Part shown: in pieces, positions 40,296 to 48,414 of the stretch | How the letters are laid out: every line of letters begins with the position of its first letter | Position numbering within the stretch: the first letter of the stretch is position 1 | DNA from: Phytohabitans flavus | GTDB lineage: Bacteria > Actinomycetota > Actinomycetes > Mycobacteriales > Micromonosporaceae | NCBI RefSeq assembly: GCF_011764545.1 | Contig: NZ_AP022870.1 | Location: 1,720,001-1,784,000, forward strand | Direction of reading: 5' to 3' | Length of the DNA: 64,000 nucleotides | The notes under the pieces: model-generated | What the model was told of the DNA's origin: nothing | Database searches by the model: none | What the model saw: only the letters and a program-made list of their open reading frames with translations | Translations under genes and position numbers: made by a program

Positions 40296-40664
40296 TCACC
40301 TGTCAGCCCGGCGAAGCATCGCGTCTGTCTCGGGATCTTGCATGAGCTCCCGAACCTCCTGCGCGCAGCGGCAAGCGCCGGCAATCTTGGCCGCCCACGT
40401 CAGCGCCTCCTCGCGTGTGGCCACGTCGACGACCACGAACCCGCCGATGACCTCCTTGGTCTCCGGGTAAGGGCCGTCGGTGATCATCCCGTCCGTGGCC
40501 ACGACGCTCGCCCTCTGGCGTTCGAGTCCAGCGCCGAACACAAACACGCCAGCGTTCACGGCCTCCTGGATCACCGCGTGCGAGGCCTTGCCCACGTCGG
40601 GCCAATCCTCGTCGGGGATGTGGTCCATCGCGCCGTCATTGAACGAGATCAAGTACCGCGTCAT
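40296..40664 (-). CDS. YCII/DGPF-family protein
   Basis: 122 residues from ATG 40664 (AAGGGAG nine bases upstream; longer in-frame extension lacks homology). Features are MTRYLISFNDGAM, TDGPYPETKEVIGGF and the DVATREEALTWAAKI helix, typical of the DGPF branch of the YCII family, small dimeric alpha/beta proteins. These genes often sit beside ECF sigma factors, but none is present here. Convergent with the BTAD/AAA gene. Function unknown. Confidence 0.85.
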   Translation of the reverse strand: MTRYLISFNDGAMDHIPDEDWPDVGKASHAVIQEAVNAGVFVFGAGLERQRASVVATDGMITDGPYPETKEVIGGFVVVDVATREEALTWAAKIAGACRCAQEVRELMQDPETDAMLRRADR

Positions 40665-41328
40665 CCCATGACTCCCTTCTCCCAGCGGCCTCGTCCAGCC
40701 GCCTCTTGCCTGTTCTACGCACGACCCGCCCCGGATCCGACGCAAATGCCAGGAGAATTCTCACGGGTCTCCGCCGCTCGGCAACAGCGGGCGTCAAGTC
40801 GTCCGTGTTCGCGGGGTCGTGGCCGCCGCCACCGGCCACGAATAGTCCCACACAGTCATCCGCCGCTGATCGCGCACGGGACAAACTGCGGCGTCGGCGT
40901 GCTGGAGTGGCTGGTCGAGCAAGGCGCCGTGCATGACCTCGGCGGGCGGCGCAACCTACCACGGGTGTGGAGGGTGCGCGAATTGAACGGCCTCTTGCAG
41001 ATACCTGCAATCTCTTAACGACGGCGGTCCGGATACCGCCGTCGTGCTGCGTGTCCGCGTGATCGATGATCTTGGAAACCGAATTTGCGCCGCAATACGT
41101 CGTTCACCATATGAAGGAGCTGTATCTATTGATGTTATGAGTGTTGACGCGATGCGGACCGGTGTGGGAGCTTGAGGAAGCGAAAGCATATGGCCCGACC
41201 TGTGGTTCCATGCGGTGACATCGACGCCTGCGAATACCAAGGTCCTGCCGTATGCGGATACCCAAGTTCTGGTCGCGCCGCCGAAAGCGTGTCGGCGACG
41301 GTTCGTGCTGAATGGAGGGGGGCTCGCC
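40665..41328. other. Leader region of the biarylitide-type operon; several small overlapping ORFs
   Basis: No confident gene over 660 bases. The interval 41078-41150 is locally AT-rich and probably carries the promoter and start of the transcript. Three small frames deserve note: a 25-codon frame from GTG 41141 to TGA 41218; a 43-codon frame from GTG 41215 that overlaps it as GTGA and ends in MRYIH; and a 74-codon frame from ATG 41190 (GAGGAA upstream) to 41414 in a third frame. None shows recognised homology. Confidence 0.5.
41314..41322 (+). promoter_or_regulatory. Strong ribosome binding site of the MRYIH minigene
   Basis: GGAGGGGGG, with GGAGG at 41314-41318 ending 10 bases before ATG 41329. 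It is the best Shine-Dalgarno match in the leader and is what marks the five-codon ORF as translated. Confidence 0.75.
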
Positions 41329-41346
41329 ATGCGTTACATCCACTGA
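41329..41346 (+). CDS. bytA: bytA-type pentapeptide RiPP precursor MRYIH
   Basis: Five codons, ATG-CGT-TAC-ATC-CAC-TGA, reading MRYIH, far too short for ordinary gene finders. Biarylitide precursors are leaderless or near-leaderless pentapeptides of the M-x-Y-x-H pattern (MRYYH, MRYLH), encoded just upstream of a P450 that crosslinks Tyr3 to the residue at position 5; the tripeptide YxH is the core. Here the minigene has a strong ribosome binding site and the P450 starts 93 bases downstream on the same strand. The same codons also form the end of a 43-codon frame starting at GTG 41215, so a longer precursor ending in the same core is an alternative, but that start has no ribosome binding site. 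Confidence 0.85.
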   Translation: MRYIH

Positions 41347-41439
41347 CAGGTCAGGGCGTTGCGGCCATCCGGCGTGCCGGCTGGCCGCAGCGACGCCCGG
41401 TTCGAAGCGCGTAGCTCACCTCGGGAAGGGATGTGCCCT

Positions 41440-42660
41440 GTGACAGGAATGGGCCGCACGGCGGTGGGGGACCCGGTCTACGATCCGCTGGCGCCGGCCG
41501 TGATCGCCGATCCCCATCCGTATTATCGGCGGCTTCGCGAGGCGAATCCGGTCTATTGGCACGCGGCGCTGGACTCATGGGTGGTTACGGGATATCGGCA
41601 GTGTCGCCAGGTCCTTGGGGACACGACAAACTTCGGATCTGATTTCCGTCGAATAGGAATGGATATCCCGGAGGCGCGGCTGAGCGTGCAGTCGCTGGAC
41701 CCGCCTGAGCACGCCGATATTCGACACCTGCTGGTGGCGGCACTGCACGAACGGTCGCCGGCGGCGATGCGGCGCGAGGTTTCGACGATCGCCCGCAGCG
41801 GCATTTCCGCACTCACCGAGCGAGCGGGCACGGTCGACCTGGTCAGCGCGTTCGCCCGTCCAGTGGCCCTACGGACGATCTGCGCCTATCTGGGTATCGA
41901 CGCGCCGGATGGTTCGTCGTTCGAGGCGTGCTCCAACGCGATCGTGCGGAGCATGGACGCCGGCCTCGACCCGGACCGGGCCGAGCCCGGCGACCGGGCC
42001 CGCGCCGAGCTGAGCGCGCTGATCACCGACCAGCTACGCACGGCCGACGACCGGGGTTTCGTCGGCCTGGCCCGCGAGGCCGCCCGCCAGCGCGACGTGC
42101 CGGCGGCGGTGCTGGCCAACTCCCTGCGCGCGGTCCTGCACGCCGGCTACGAGTCGGTCAGCCGGCTGCTTGGCGGTGTGCTGGCCCGACTCGTCGGGGA
42201 CCCGGATCTGCTGGCGGCCGCCGAGACGCCGCCCCTGGTCGATGCGCTGGTCGACGAGACCATCCGACTCGACGGGCCGGTGCAGGCCGACGCTCGGGCA
42301 TGCGTAACCGATTGCCTGGTCGGCGAGCAACCCGTCCGGCGCGGCGACGTCTTGGTGCTGTTTCTGGCGGCGGCCAACCGCGACCCGGAGGTGTTCACCG
42401 CCCCCGACACCGTCGACCTGACCCGGGCCCGAGGCACCCACCTCGCGTTCGGGCGCGGCGCGCACGCGTGCCTCGGCGCCGCGCTGGCAACACTCCAACT
42501 GCGGGAGGTGCTGATCGGGCTGCAAGCCGCCGGGGTGGGGTTCGTCCCGTCCGGCGCGACGACGTACGAGCCGACGGCCACGCTTCGGGGGGTGGCGCGG
42601 CTGCCCGTATTGGTGCGGGCCCCAGGCCGGCTGCCCAACGCGACAGGGAGCCAACCGTGA
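41440..42660 (+). CDS. bytO: Cytochrome P450, biarylitide crosslinking type
   Basis: 406 residues from GTG 41440, preferred because GGGAAGG lies 10 bases before it (ATG at 41431 or 41449 are alternatives). P450 marks: I-helix AGYES, K-helix ETIRL, and heme-binding FGRGAHACLG with the Cys ligand. Biarylitide P450s install a C-N or C-C bond between Tyr and His/Tyr/Trp of the pentapeptide. The preceding MRYIH minigene makes Tyr3-His5 the expected site. The stop overlaps the next gene's GTG (GTGA at 42657-42660). Confidence 0.9.
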   Translation: MTGMGRTAVGDPVYDPLAPAVIADPHPYYRRLREANPVYWHAALDSWVVTGYRQCRQVLGDTTNFGSDFRRIGMDIPEARLSVQSLDPPEHADIRHLLVAALHERSPAAMRREVSTIARSGISALTERAGTVDLVSAFARPVALRTICAYLGIDAPDGSSFEACSNAIVRSMDAGLDPDRAEPGDRARAELSALITDQLRTADDRGFVGLAREAARQRDVPAAVLANSLRAVLHAGYESVSRLLGGVLARLVGDPDLLAAAETPPLVDALVDETIRLDGPVQADARACVTDCLVGEQPVRRGDVLVLFLAAANRDPEVFTAPDTVDLTRARGTHLAFGRGAHACLGAALATLQLREVLIGLQAAGVGFVPSGATTYEPTATLRGVARLPVLVRAPGRLPNATGSQP

Positions 42661-44552
42661 AGATCATCCTGACCGCGATGCCGTGGCACGGGCTGGAGAC
42701 CGCGTCGCTGCCACTGGGCATCCTCAAGTCCTGCGCCGAGCGGTGCCGGGCACGCCACGACGTGGTCGACCACTACGCCAACCTCGACTGGGCCGATCTG
42801 TTGCTGGCGGAGAGCGGCGGCGACATCACACCCGAGGACTACGACTACATCGCGAACGTGGGCGTTTGGCACTCCATCGGCGAGTGGGTGTTCGCCGGGG
42901 CCCTGTACGACGATCCACAGTGGCGGTATCAGCAGTTCCTGTCCTATCTGAGCGCGCGCCGGGTCGACCCGGGCAGGTCGCTCCAGATGCGGCCGTACGC
43001 GGACCGATTCGTCGACGCGACCGTGGCGTACCTGCTCGGTCAGGCGCCGGACGTCGTCGGGTTCACCACGACCTTCTCCCAAAACGCGGCCTCACTCGCC
43101 GTGGCGCGACGACTCAAGCGGCACCGCCCCGACCTGCCGGTGGTGTTCGGCGGCGGTAACTGCGAGGGGCCGATGGGCGACGCGATCAGCCGCAACTTCA
43201 GGTTCGTCGACTACGTGGTCAGCGGCGAAGGCGAACACGCCTTCGTGGCCCTGCTCGACGCCTTGGACAGCGGCGGTTCCGTCGCCGGGGTGCCGGGCCT
43301 GCGCTGGTACGACGAGGACGGAAAGCAACAGGTGAACCCGCCCGGAGCGACGGTGCCCATGACCCTGGTGCCTCGGCCGGACTACGCCCGCTGGCAGCAG
43401 GCGTTCACCGAGAGCCGGGTGGGCGCGCTGGTGCGTCCGCAGCTGACGCTGGAGGCGGCCCGGGGCTGCTGGTGGGGGGAGAAGCACCACTGCACCTTCT
43501 GCGGTCTCAACGGCACGAGCATGGCGTTTCGCGCCAAGCCCGCCGCAGAGTTCTTCGACGACCTACGCGACATGGTCGCGCGGCACCGGATCCTCGACGT
43601 GGTGATGGTGGACAACATCATGAGCCGCGACTACTTCACCGAGTTGCTGCCGCGGCTGCGGACCCTCGACTGGGATGTGACGATCCGCTACGAGGTCAAG
43701 GCGAACCTGCGCACAGACCAGCTGGCGCTGCTGTCCGACGCCGGGGTGCGGCACATCCAACCGGGGATCGAGAGCCTCAGCAGCCGCGTGCTGCAGCTGA
43801 TGGAAAAGGGCGTGCACGCCACGCAGAACATCCAGGTCCTGCGGGACGCCGACGACCACGGCCTCACCGTCGACTGGAACATCCTCTACGGCTTCCCGGG
43901 AGAGACCGAGGAGGACTACGCCGAGATCATCGCTCAACTGGGCGCGCTGGTACATCTGCAACCACCGGCCGGGATCACCCGCATCCTCCTGGAGCGGTTC
44001 AGCCCGTACTTCGAGCGTCCCGAACTCGGTTTCTCCTGGCGTCGGCCCGCCGAGCAGTACGACCACGTGTACGACCTGCCGCGGGACGAGCTGCACGACC
44101 TGGCATACCAGTTCGAAGGAACACCGAAGGGTCTGCGGGGCGAGCCGGAGCGGATGCTGTGTGAGGGCGTGCACGCCTGGCACGACCGGCACGCGGGCAG
44201 CAGCCTGGTGGCCACACCGGTGCCGGCAGGGCTGCTGGTCCGCGACCGGCGGCAGGGCTGGCCGGAGCGGGAGTACGTGGTCGAGGCGCCCGGGGCGCTC
44301 GCCGCGCTGACCGCCACGCGGAGCCCGCGCTCCACCACCGCCGTGCTCGACCTGATCGCCGCCGCCGACGGCACCGACCAGGCGGCGGCGCGTGCGGTGC
44401 TGGACCGGCTGCGAGTCGACGGTCTGGTCTTCGAGGAGGGCGGCCGGCTCGTCGCCCTGGTCACAGGATCGGTGCCGCTGCGGCCGGAGGTGACGGCCGC
44501 TGTTTCGGCCGAGCCGGTCGCAGCCGGTGCCGACGCCGGGGGTGCGCCATGA
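42657..44552 (+). CDS. RiPP-maturation radical SAM protein (cobalamin-binding type), second copy
   Basis: 631 residues. N-terminal cobalamin-binding-like region (about 1-220; GFTTTFSQNAASLAVARRL, FGGGNCEG), radical SAM core with RGCWWGEKHHCTFCGLNG (C-x7-C-x2-C), and a C-terminal winged-helix-like tail. The same family as the maturase at 31240-33159, with shared motifs IQPGLESLS/IQPGIESLS and GFPGET. Being co-translated with the P450, it probably acts on the same pentapeptide, for example by C-methylation; the site is unknown. Minimal biarylitide clusters do not contain such an enzyme. The stop overlaps the next ATG (ATGA). Confidence 0.88.
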   Translation: MKIILTAMPWHGLETASLPLGILKSCAERCRARHDVVDHYANLDWADLLLAESGGDITPEDYDYIANVGVWHSIGEWVFAGALYDDPQWRYQQFLSYLSARRVDPGRSLQMRPYADRFVDATVAYLLGQAPDVVGFTTTFSQNAASLAVARRLKRHRPDLPVVFGGGNCEGPMGDAISRNFRFVDYVVSGEGEHAFVALLDALDSGGSVAGVPGLRWYDEDGKQQVNPPGATVPMTLVPRPDYARWQQAFTESRVGALVRPQLTLEAARGCWWGEKHHCTFCGLNGTSMAFRAKPAAEFFDDLRDMVARHRILDVVMVDNIMSRDYFTELLPRLRTLDWDVTIRYEVKANLRTDQLALLSDAGVRHIQPGIESLSSRVLQLMEKGVHATQNIQVLRDADDHGLTVDWNILYGFPGETEEDYAEIIAQLGALVHLQPPAGITRILLERFSPYFERPELGFSWRRPAEQYDHVYDLPRDELHDLAYQFEGTPKGLRGEPERMLCEGVHAWHDRHAGSSLVATPVPAGLLVRDRRQGWPEREYVVEAPGALAALTATRSPRSTTAVLDLIAAADGTDQAAARAVLDRLRVDGLVFEEGGRLVALVTGSVPLRPEVTAAVSAEPVAAGADAGGAP

Positions 44553-45094
44553 CCGCCGGGCCGGCAACTGCGTCGACCGGTGCCGCGCCGAGCGCGCACC
44601 AGTCGGTGCGCATCGCCGACCGGGTACGCCTGGACGGCACCGACCCCGACGCCCTGTCCCAGGTGCGGGCGCTCCGCGAGGCGGCCGCGCTGGCCACCAC
44701 TGTGGACTGGGCGGTCGACCTGCCGCCCGGGCTGCCGGTGTGGACGCTGACCCACCTGCCTCCGCCACGGGAAGCGACCGGGCTCACCCCGGTCGAACTA
44801 CAGGAGTGGCGGCATCGCTACCGGTACGGCCTGTGCTACTACCGCCGCGGCCCGGACTTCGTGGTGGTCCACGACGACCGCCGCGAGCCGGCGACCCGGC
44901 GGGTCGTCACCGACCAGGCCGCCGTCGAGGCGCTCGCCACGCTGCGCCTGCCGCAACTCCCCGATGTGCTGCCGCCGGCGGTGCGGGCCGTGCTGCCCGC
45001 CTTGCACCGGCACGGTCTGATCCTGCGGCTGGGCGGCCAGGTACTCACCCTGCCGTGGCGTCCGACTCGTTGGCCCGTCCCCTGCACCCTGTGA
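44549..45094 (+). CDS. DUF5825-like protein, partner of the radical SAM enzyme
   Basis: 181 residues, no signal peptide or membrane segment. Recognisable features are a helical segment LSQVRALREAAALATTVDW, a central YRYGLCYYRRGPDFVVVHD and a C-terminal PAVRAVLPALHRHGLILRL. I associate this pattern with DUF5825, found beside radical SAM RiPP maturases, but this is from memory. Overlapping ATGA with the maturase suggests a direct partner, perhaps a substrate-presenting or recognition protein. Confidence 0.6.
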   Translation: MTAGPATASTGAAPSAHQSVRIADRVRLDGTDPDALSQVRALREAAALATTVDWAVDLPPGLPVWTLTHLPPPREATGLTPVELQEWRHRYRYGLCYYRRGPDFVVVHDDRREPATRRVVTDQAAVEALATLRLPQLPDVLPPAVRAVLPALHRHGLILRLGGQVLTLPWRPTRWPVPCTL

Positions 45095-45110
45095 AGAACC
45101 GGAGGGCACC

Positions 45111-46601
45111 ATGTCCAGTTCCACCACAGCCCCGCGCCACCACTGGCGCCGGCTGGCCGGGCTCGTCGGCGTGCTGTCGCTGTTCGTCGCCACGATGACC
45201 GCCGGCGGCGCCGCGCAGGCGGCGCCTGGTCCAGCGGCGGATTCAGCTGGGTCGCCGTTGGCCGACCGGTTGGCGTCCGCGGTCACCGGTGCCGACGTCT
45301 ACCGTCACCTGGCGGCGTTGCAGGCCATCGCTGACGCCAGCGGCGGTGACCGGGGCTACAACCGGATCGGGTTCACCCGCTCCGCGCGGTACGTGAGCAC
45401 GCAGTTGCGGGCGGCCGGCTACCGGGTGACAGAACAGACCGTGCCCTACACCGATTTCGCGATCGACACCGAGAGGCTGGCGGTCACCGGCGCGGGCGGT
45501 GGCGGCCTGCCGGTGTTGATGATGCGGTTCACCCCGTCCACCTCGCCGGGAGGCATCGACGCGCCACTGGCGACGCCGCCCGCGGGGCGCACCGGCTGCG
45601 ACCCGGCCGACTACACCGGGGTCGCCGTCACCGGGAAGATCGTGGTGCTGGCCCGCGCCGATTGCGGGTACACCCGCCAGCAACAGGTCGCCGCCGGGCT
45701 CGGTGCGCGCGCGGTGCTGCTGTACTACGCCACGCCGTCGCCCGAGAACATCTACCGGTTCATCGCGTTCACCCCGGCGGACTTCACCATCCCCACCGCT
45801 TCCGTGTCGCAGCGCGACGGCGAGCGGCTGGCACGCGCGGCGAGCGCCGGTACCGTCCGCGCGCACCTGGCATTGCAGGCCCGTTCCGTGCCACGCACCA
45901 CGGTCAACCTGGTGGCCGAGACCACGGGCGGCGACCCGGACGACGTCGTGCTGGTCGGCGCGCACCTCGACAGCGTCACCGAGGGACCGGGCATCAACGA
46001 CAACGGGTCCACCGCCGCGACCGTCCTTCAGGTCGCGCTGGAGCTGGCCGGCACCCAGGACGCGGTACCCAACAAGGTGCGGTTTGTGTGGTGGGGTGCG
46101 GAGGAGCTGGTCAACATCGGCTCGGAGTACTACGTCGCCAACCTCTCCGCCGCCGAGCGGCAGCGCATCGCGGCCGTGCTGAACGGGGAGCTGATCGCCT
46201 CACCCAACTATGGCCGTTTCGTCTGGGACCCAGGTACCGGCGGCTCACACGTCATCGCCAACGCCTTCGCCGCGTACTTCGACACGCACGCGCTGCCCTA
46301 CGAGCGGACCAGCCCCGACTCGGTGGGCTCCGATCACCTGGCGTTCCAGGCCGTGGGCATCCCGGTGGGCGGCATCGACGGCGGCTCGATCGGGATCAAG
46401 ACCCCCGCGCAGCAGGCGCTCTTCGGCGGCCGGGCCGGGCAGCTGTTCGACCACTGCTACCACCAGCCCTGCGACGCCACCGCCACGATCAACCGGCAGG
46501 CCCTCGACGCCAACGCGCCCGCCCTGGCGTGGGTGCTCGGGCGGCTCGCCACCGACGTCACCGACGTACGTGCGGCTACCACGCCGGGAGCCCCGCGGTG
46601 A
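45111..46601 (+). CDS. Secreted M28-family metallopeptidase with PA domain
   Basis: 496 residues with a signal peptide (RRLAGLVGVLSLFVATMTAG, cleavage near AQA-AP). A protease-associated insert (about 120-250) precedes the M28 catalytic core: GAHLDSVTEGPGINDNGS (His and Asp ligands), WWGAEELV (catalytic Glu) and DSVGSDHLAF (last His). M28 enzymes are mostly aminopeptidases. Inside a RiPP operon it could trim the N-terminal Met-Arg of MRYIH outside the cell to give the tripeptide, although such trimming is usually left to housekeeping proteases. GGAGG lies just before the ATG. Confidence 0.85.
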   Translation: MSSSTTAPRHHWRRLAGLVGVLSLFVATMTAGGAAQAAPGPAADSAGSPLADRLASAVTGADVYRHLAALQAIADASGGDRGYNRIGFTRSARYVSTQLRAAGYRVTEQTVPYTDFAIDTERLAVTGAGGGGLPVLMMRFTPSTSPGGIDAPLATPPAGRTGCDPADYTGVAVTGKIVVLARADCGYTRQQQVAAGLGARAVLLYYATPSPENIYRFIAFTPADFTIPTASVSQRDGERLARAASAGTVRAHLALQARSVPRTTVNLVAETTGGDPDDVVLVGAHLDSVTEGPGINDNGSTAATVLQVALELAGTQDAVPNKVRFVWWGAEELVNIGSEYYVANLSAAERQRIAAVLNGELIASPNYGRFVWDPGTGGSHVIANAFAAYFDTHALPYERTSPDSVGSDHLAFQAVGIPVGGIDGGSIGIKTPAQQALFGGRAGQLFDHCYHQPCDATATINRQALDANAPALAWVLGRLATDVTDVRAATTPGAPR

Positions 46602-47386
46602 CGTCGAACCAGGTGATGACCCCCGACACCGCCGCGGTCGAGAAGGACGGGTACGCCGACGTCGCCGGCATCTACGACCTGTTCGCCGCCGCGCAGGGCG
46701 ACGACGCGCTGCCCCGGGTGCCGGCGTTCGCCGCGCTGGCACAGCCCGGAACGCGGGTACTCGACGTGGGTGCCGGCACCGGACGGGTCGCGCTTGCCGT
46801 CGCCGAGCGCCAGGCCCACGTGTGGTGCGTGGAGCCCTCCGCGAGCATGCGCAGCGCGCTGCTGGCAAAGCTCGCCGACCGGCGCCCGCTCTGGCCGTAC
46901 CTGACGGTCACCGCCGGCAGCGCACCAGGACTCGAGATCACCGGCGTCTTCGACTACGCCTACCTCGCCGGCTCGCTGCAGTTCCTCAGTGCCACCGACC
47001 GGCGCCGGACCTTCGCCGAGCTCGCCGCGCACCTGCGACCCGGCGCACCGCTGGCGCTGGACATGGTGGAGGCCAAGCCCGCCGTGCCACAGGTGGGCCC
47101 GACCGAGACGGTGGTCGCCGAAGCCGAGGCCGGCCGGTGCCGGTACCAGCTGTCGGTGACCGTCCTCGCGGCCACGGACGACTCGGCCGACATTTTCTAC
47201 CGCTACGTCGCCGAGTGCGACGGACGCCGGTCGGTGCACCAGATGCGGCGACACCGGTACGTGCACCGCCTCGCCGACGTCCGGGCCGACCTCATCGCCG
47301 CCGGTTTCTCCCCGGCCACAGCGACCGGCGGCGCCTCCCAACCGCCCGATCCGACTGAGCCGCTCGTCGCATGGAGGAACCAATGA
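46598..47386 (+). CDS. Class I SAM-dependent methyltransferase
   Basis: 262 residues from GTG 46598, which overlaps the peptidase stop (GTGA) and has GGGAG upstream; the first ATG is six codons later. SAM-binding motif RVLDVGAGTGRVALA, acidic loop CVEPSASM, and the post-II element FDYAYLAGSLQFL. Within this operon an N-methylation of the short peptide is plausible: a methylated biarylitide (myxarylin) is known from a cluster with a methyltransferase. O- or side-chain methylation is equally possible from sequence. Confidence 0.85.
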   Translation: MTSNQVMTPDTAAVEKDGYADVAGIYDLFAAAQGDDALPRVPAFAALAQPGTRVLDVGAGTGRVALAVAERQAHVWCVEPSASMRSALLAKLADRRPLWPYLTVTAGSAPGLEITGVFDYAYLAGSLQFLSATDRRRTFAELAAHLRPGAPLALDMVEAKPAVPQVGPTETVVAEAEAGRCRYQLSVTVLAATDDSADIFYRYVAECDGRRSVHQMRRHRYVHRLADVRADLIAAGFSPATATGGASQPPDPTEPLVAWRNQ

Positions 47387-48395
47387 CCGCCGCCACGACC
47401 ACCGCTTCGGAAACCTCCACCGGCCTGCCCGCGGCCGCACGGCTTGCCGCCACGTTCGACCCCGACCGGCTGCGGGCCGAGCTGACCGCGTTGACCAGAG
47501 ACGACTGGCGGCGGCAGCGCACCTACTCGGAGGACGGTGCCAGCGAGGAGTACGCCGCGGACTGGCGGGTGCTGCCGCTACGCAGCCCCGGCGGTGACGA
47601 ACGGCGCACCGACGCCGGCGGGCCCGGGCCGCTGCCCTTCGCGGCCACGTCCTGGCTGGCCCGGGCCCCCTACCTCGCGGAAATCATCGAGTCCGTGCCT
47701 ACCAGCGTGCGGGCCGCCCGGCTGATGTCGCTGGCGCCCGGAGCCAGCGTCGAGACACATCGGGACACACCGCTTGGCTTCCCGTACGGCATGCTGCGCC
47801 TGCACGTGCCGATCGTGACCAACGACGGCGCGATCCTCGTGCTCGACGGCGAGGTGCACCGCTGGCAACCCGGCACCTTCTGGTACGGGGACTTCTCACG
47901 CCCCCACTCCATCGCCAACACCGGCACCAGCAACCGGGTACACCTCGTCATCGACTGCGCGATTACGCGGCCGCTGTTCGACCTGTTCCCCCGGGCTTCG
48001 TCGACGCGCTCGGGGTCGCCGACGTGCTGTTCGAACGGCCGGAGATCCCCCTGGCGCTGCCCGAACGGGCGACGTTCCGGTGCGCGTTCGCCCTGCCCGA
48101 GGACTTCGGCCACTGGTCCGGTGAGGCGTTCGGCGATCGGCCCTCGGACACCGCCGACCGGCGGGCGACGGTGGAGGAACAGCCCAACGGCCTGGTCCTC
48201 GACGATGGCACAGCCAGCGCGCCGATCGCCTTGGTACATGTCGGCGGCGGCGAGTTCCGCCTACAGGGGTGGACCGACGAACGCAGCCTGCATCTCGACC
48301 GCCACCGCCGCGTGGCCCGGTTCATCATCCGCACTGGCTCGTCCTGGCAGGTCACCGAACGCGAAACGACACCGTTGCCAGCCTCCCACCGGTGA
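47383..48395 (+). CDS. Aspartyl/asparaginyl beta-hydroxylase family protein (one apparent 1-base break)
   Basis: About 337 residues once a missing base in the C run at 47988-47992 is restored; frames then join as DLFP-PGFVDALGVADVLFERP. The cupin core shows iron ligands in ETHRDTP and RPHSIANTG and a 2-oxoglutarate Arg in NRVHLVID, matching Asp_Arg_Hydrox. The C-terminal half (about 210-337) has no recognised domain. The ATG overlaps the methyltransferase stop (ATGA) with GGAGG five bases before it. It likely hydroxylates the peptide product, perhaps at the Ile or His position; this is inference from context. Confidence 0.82.
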
Positions 48396-48414
48396 GCGGC
48401 GGATCCCCATCGCC

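Noticed and set aside
41190..41414. 74-codon Cys-containing ORF spanning the minigene as a possible precursor
   Set aside because: It has a fair ribosome binding site (GAGGAA) but its C-terminal half is Arg/Ala-rich shadow-like sequence and it overlaps the better-supported MRYIH minigene in another frame.
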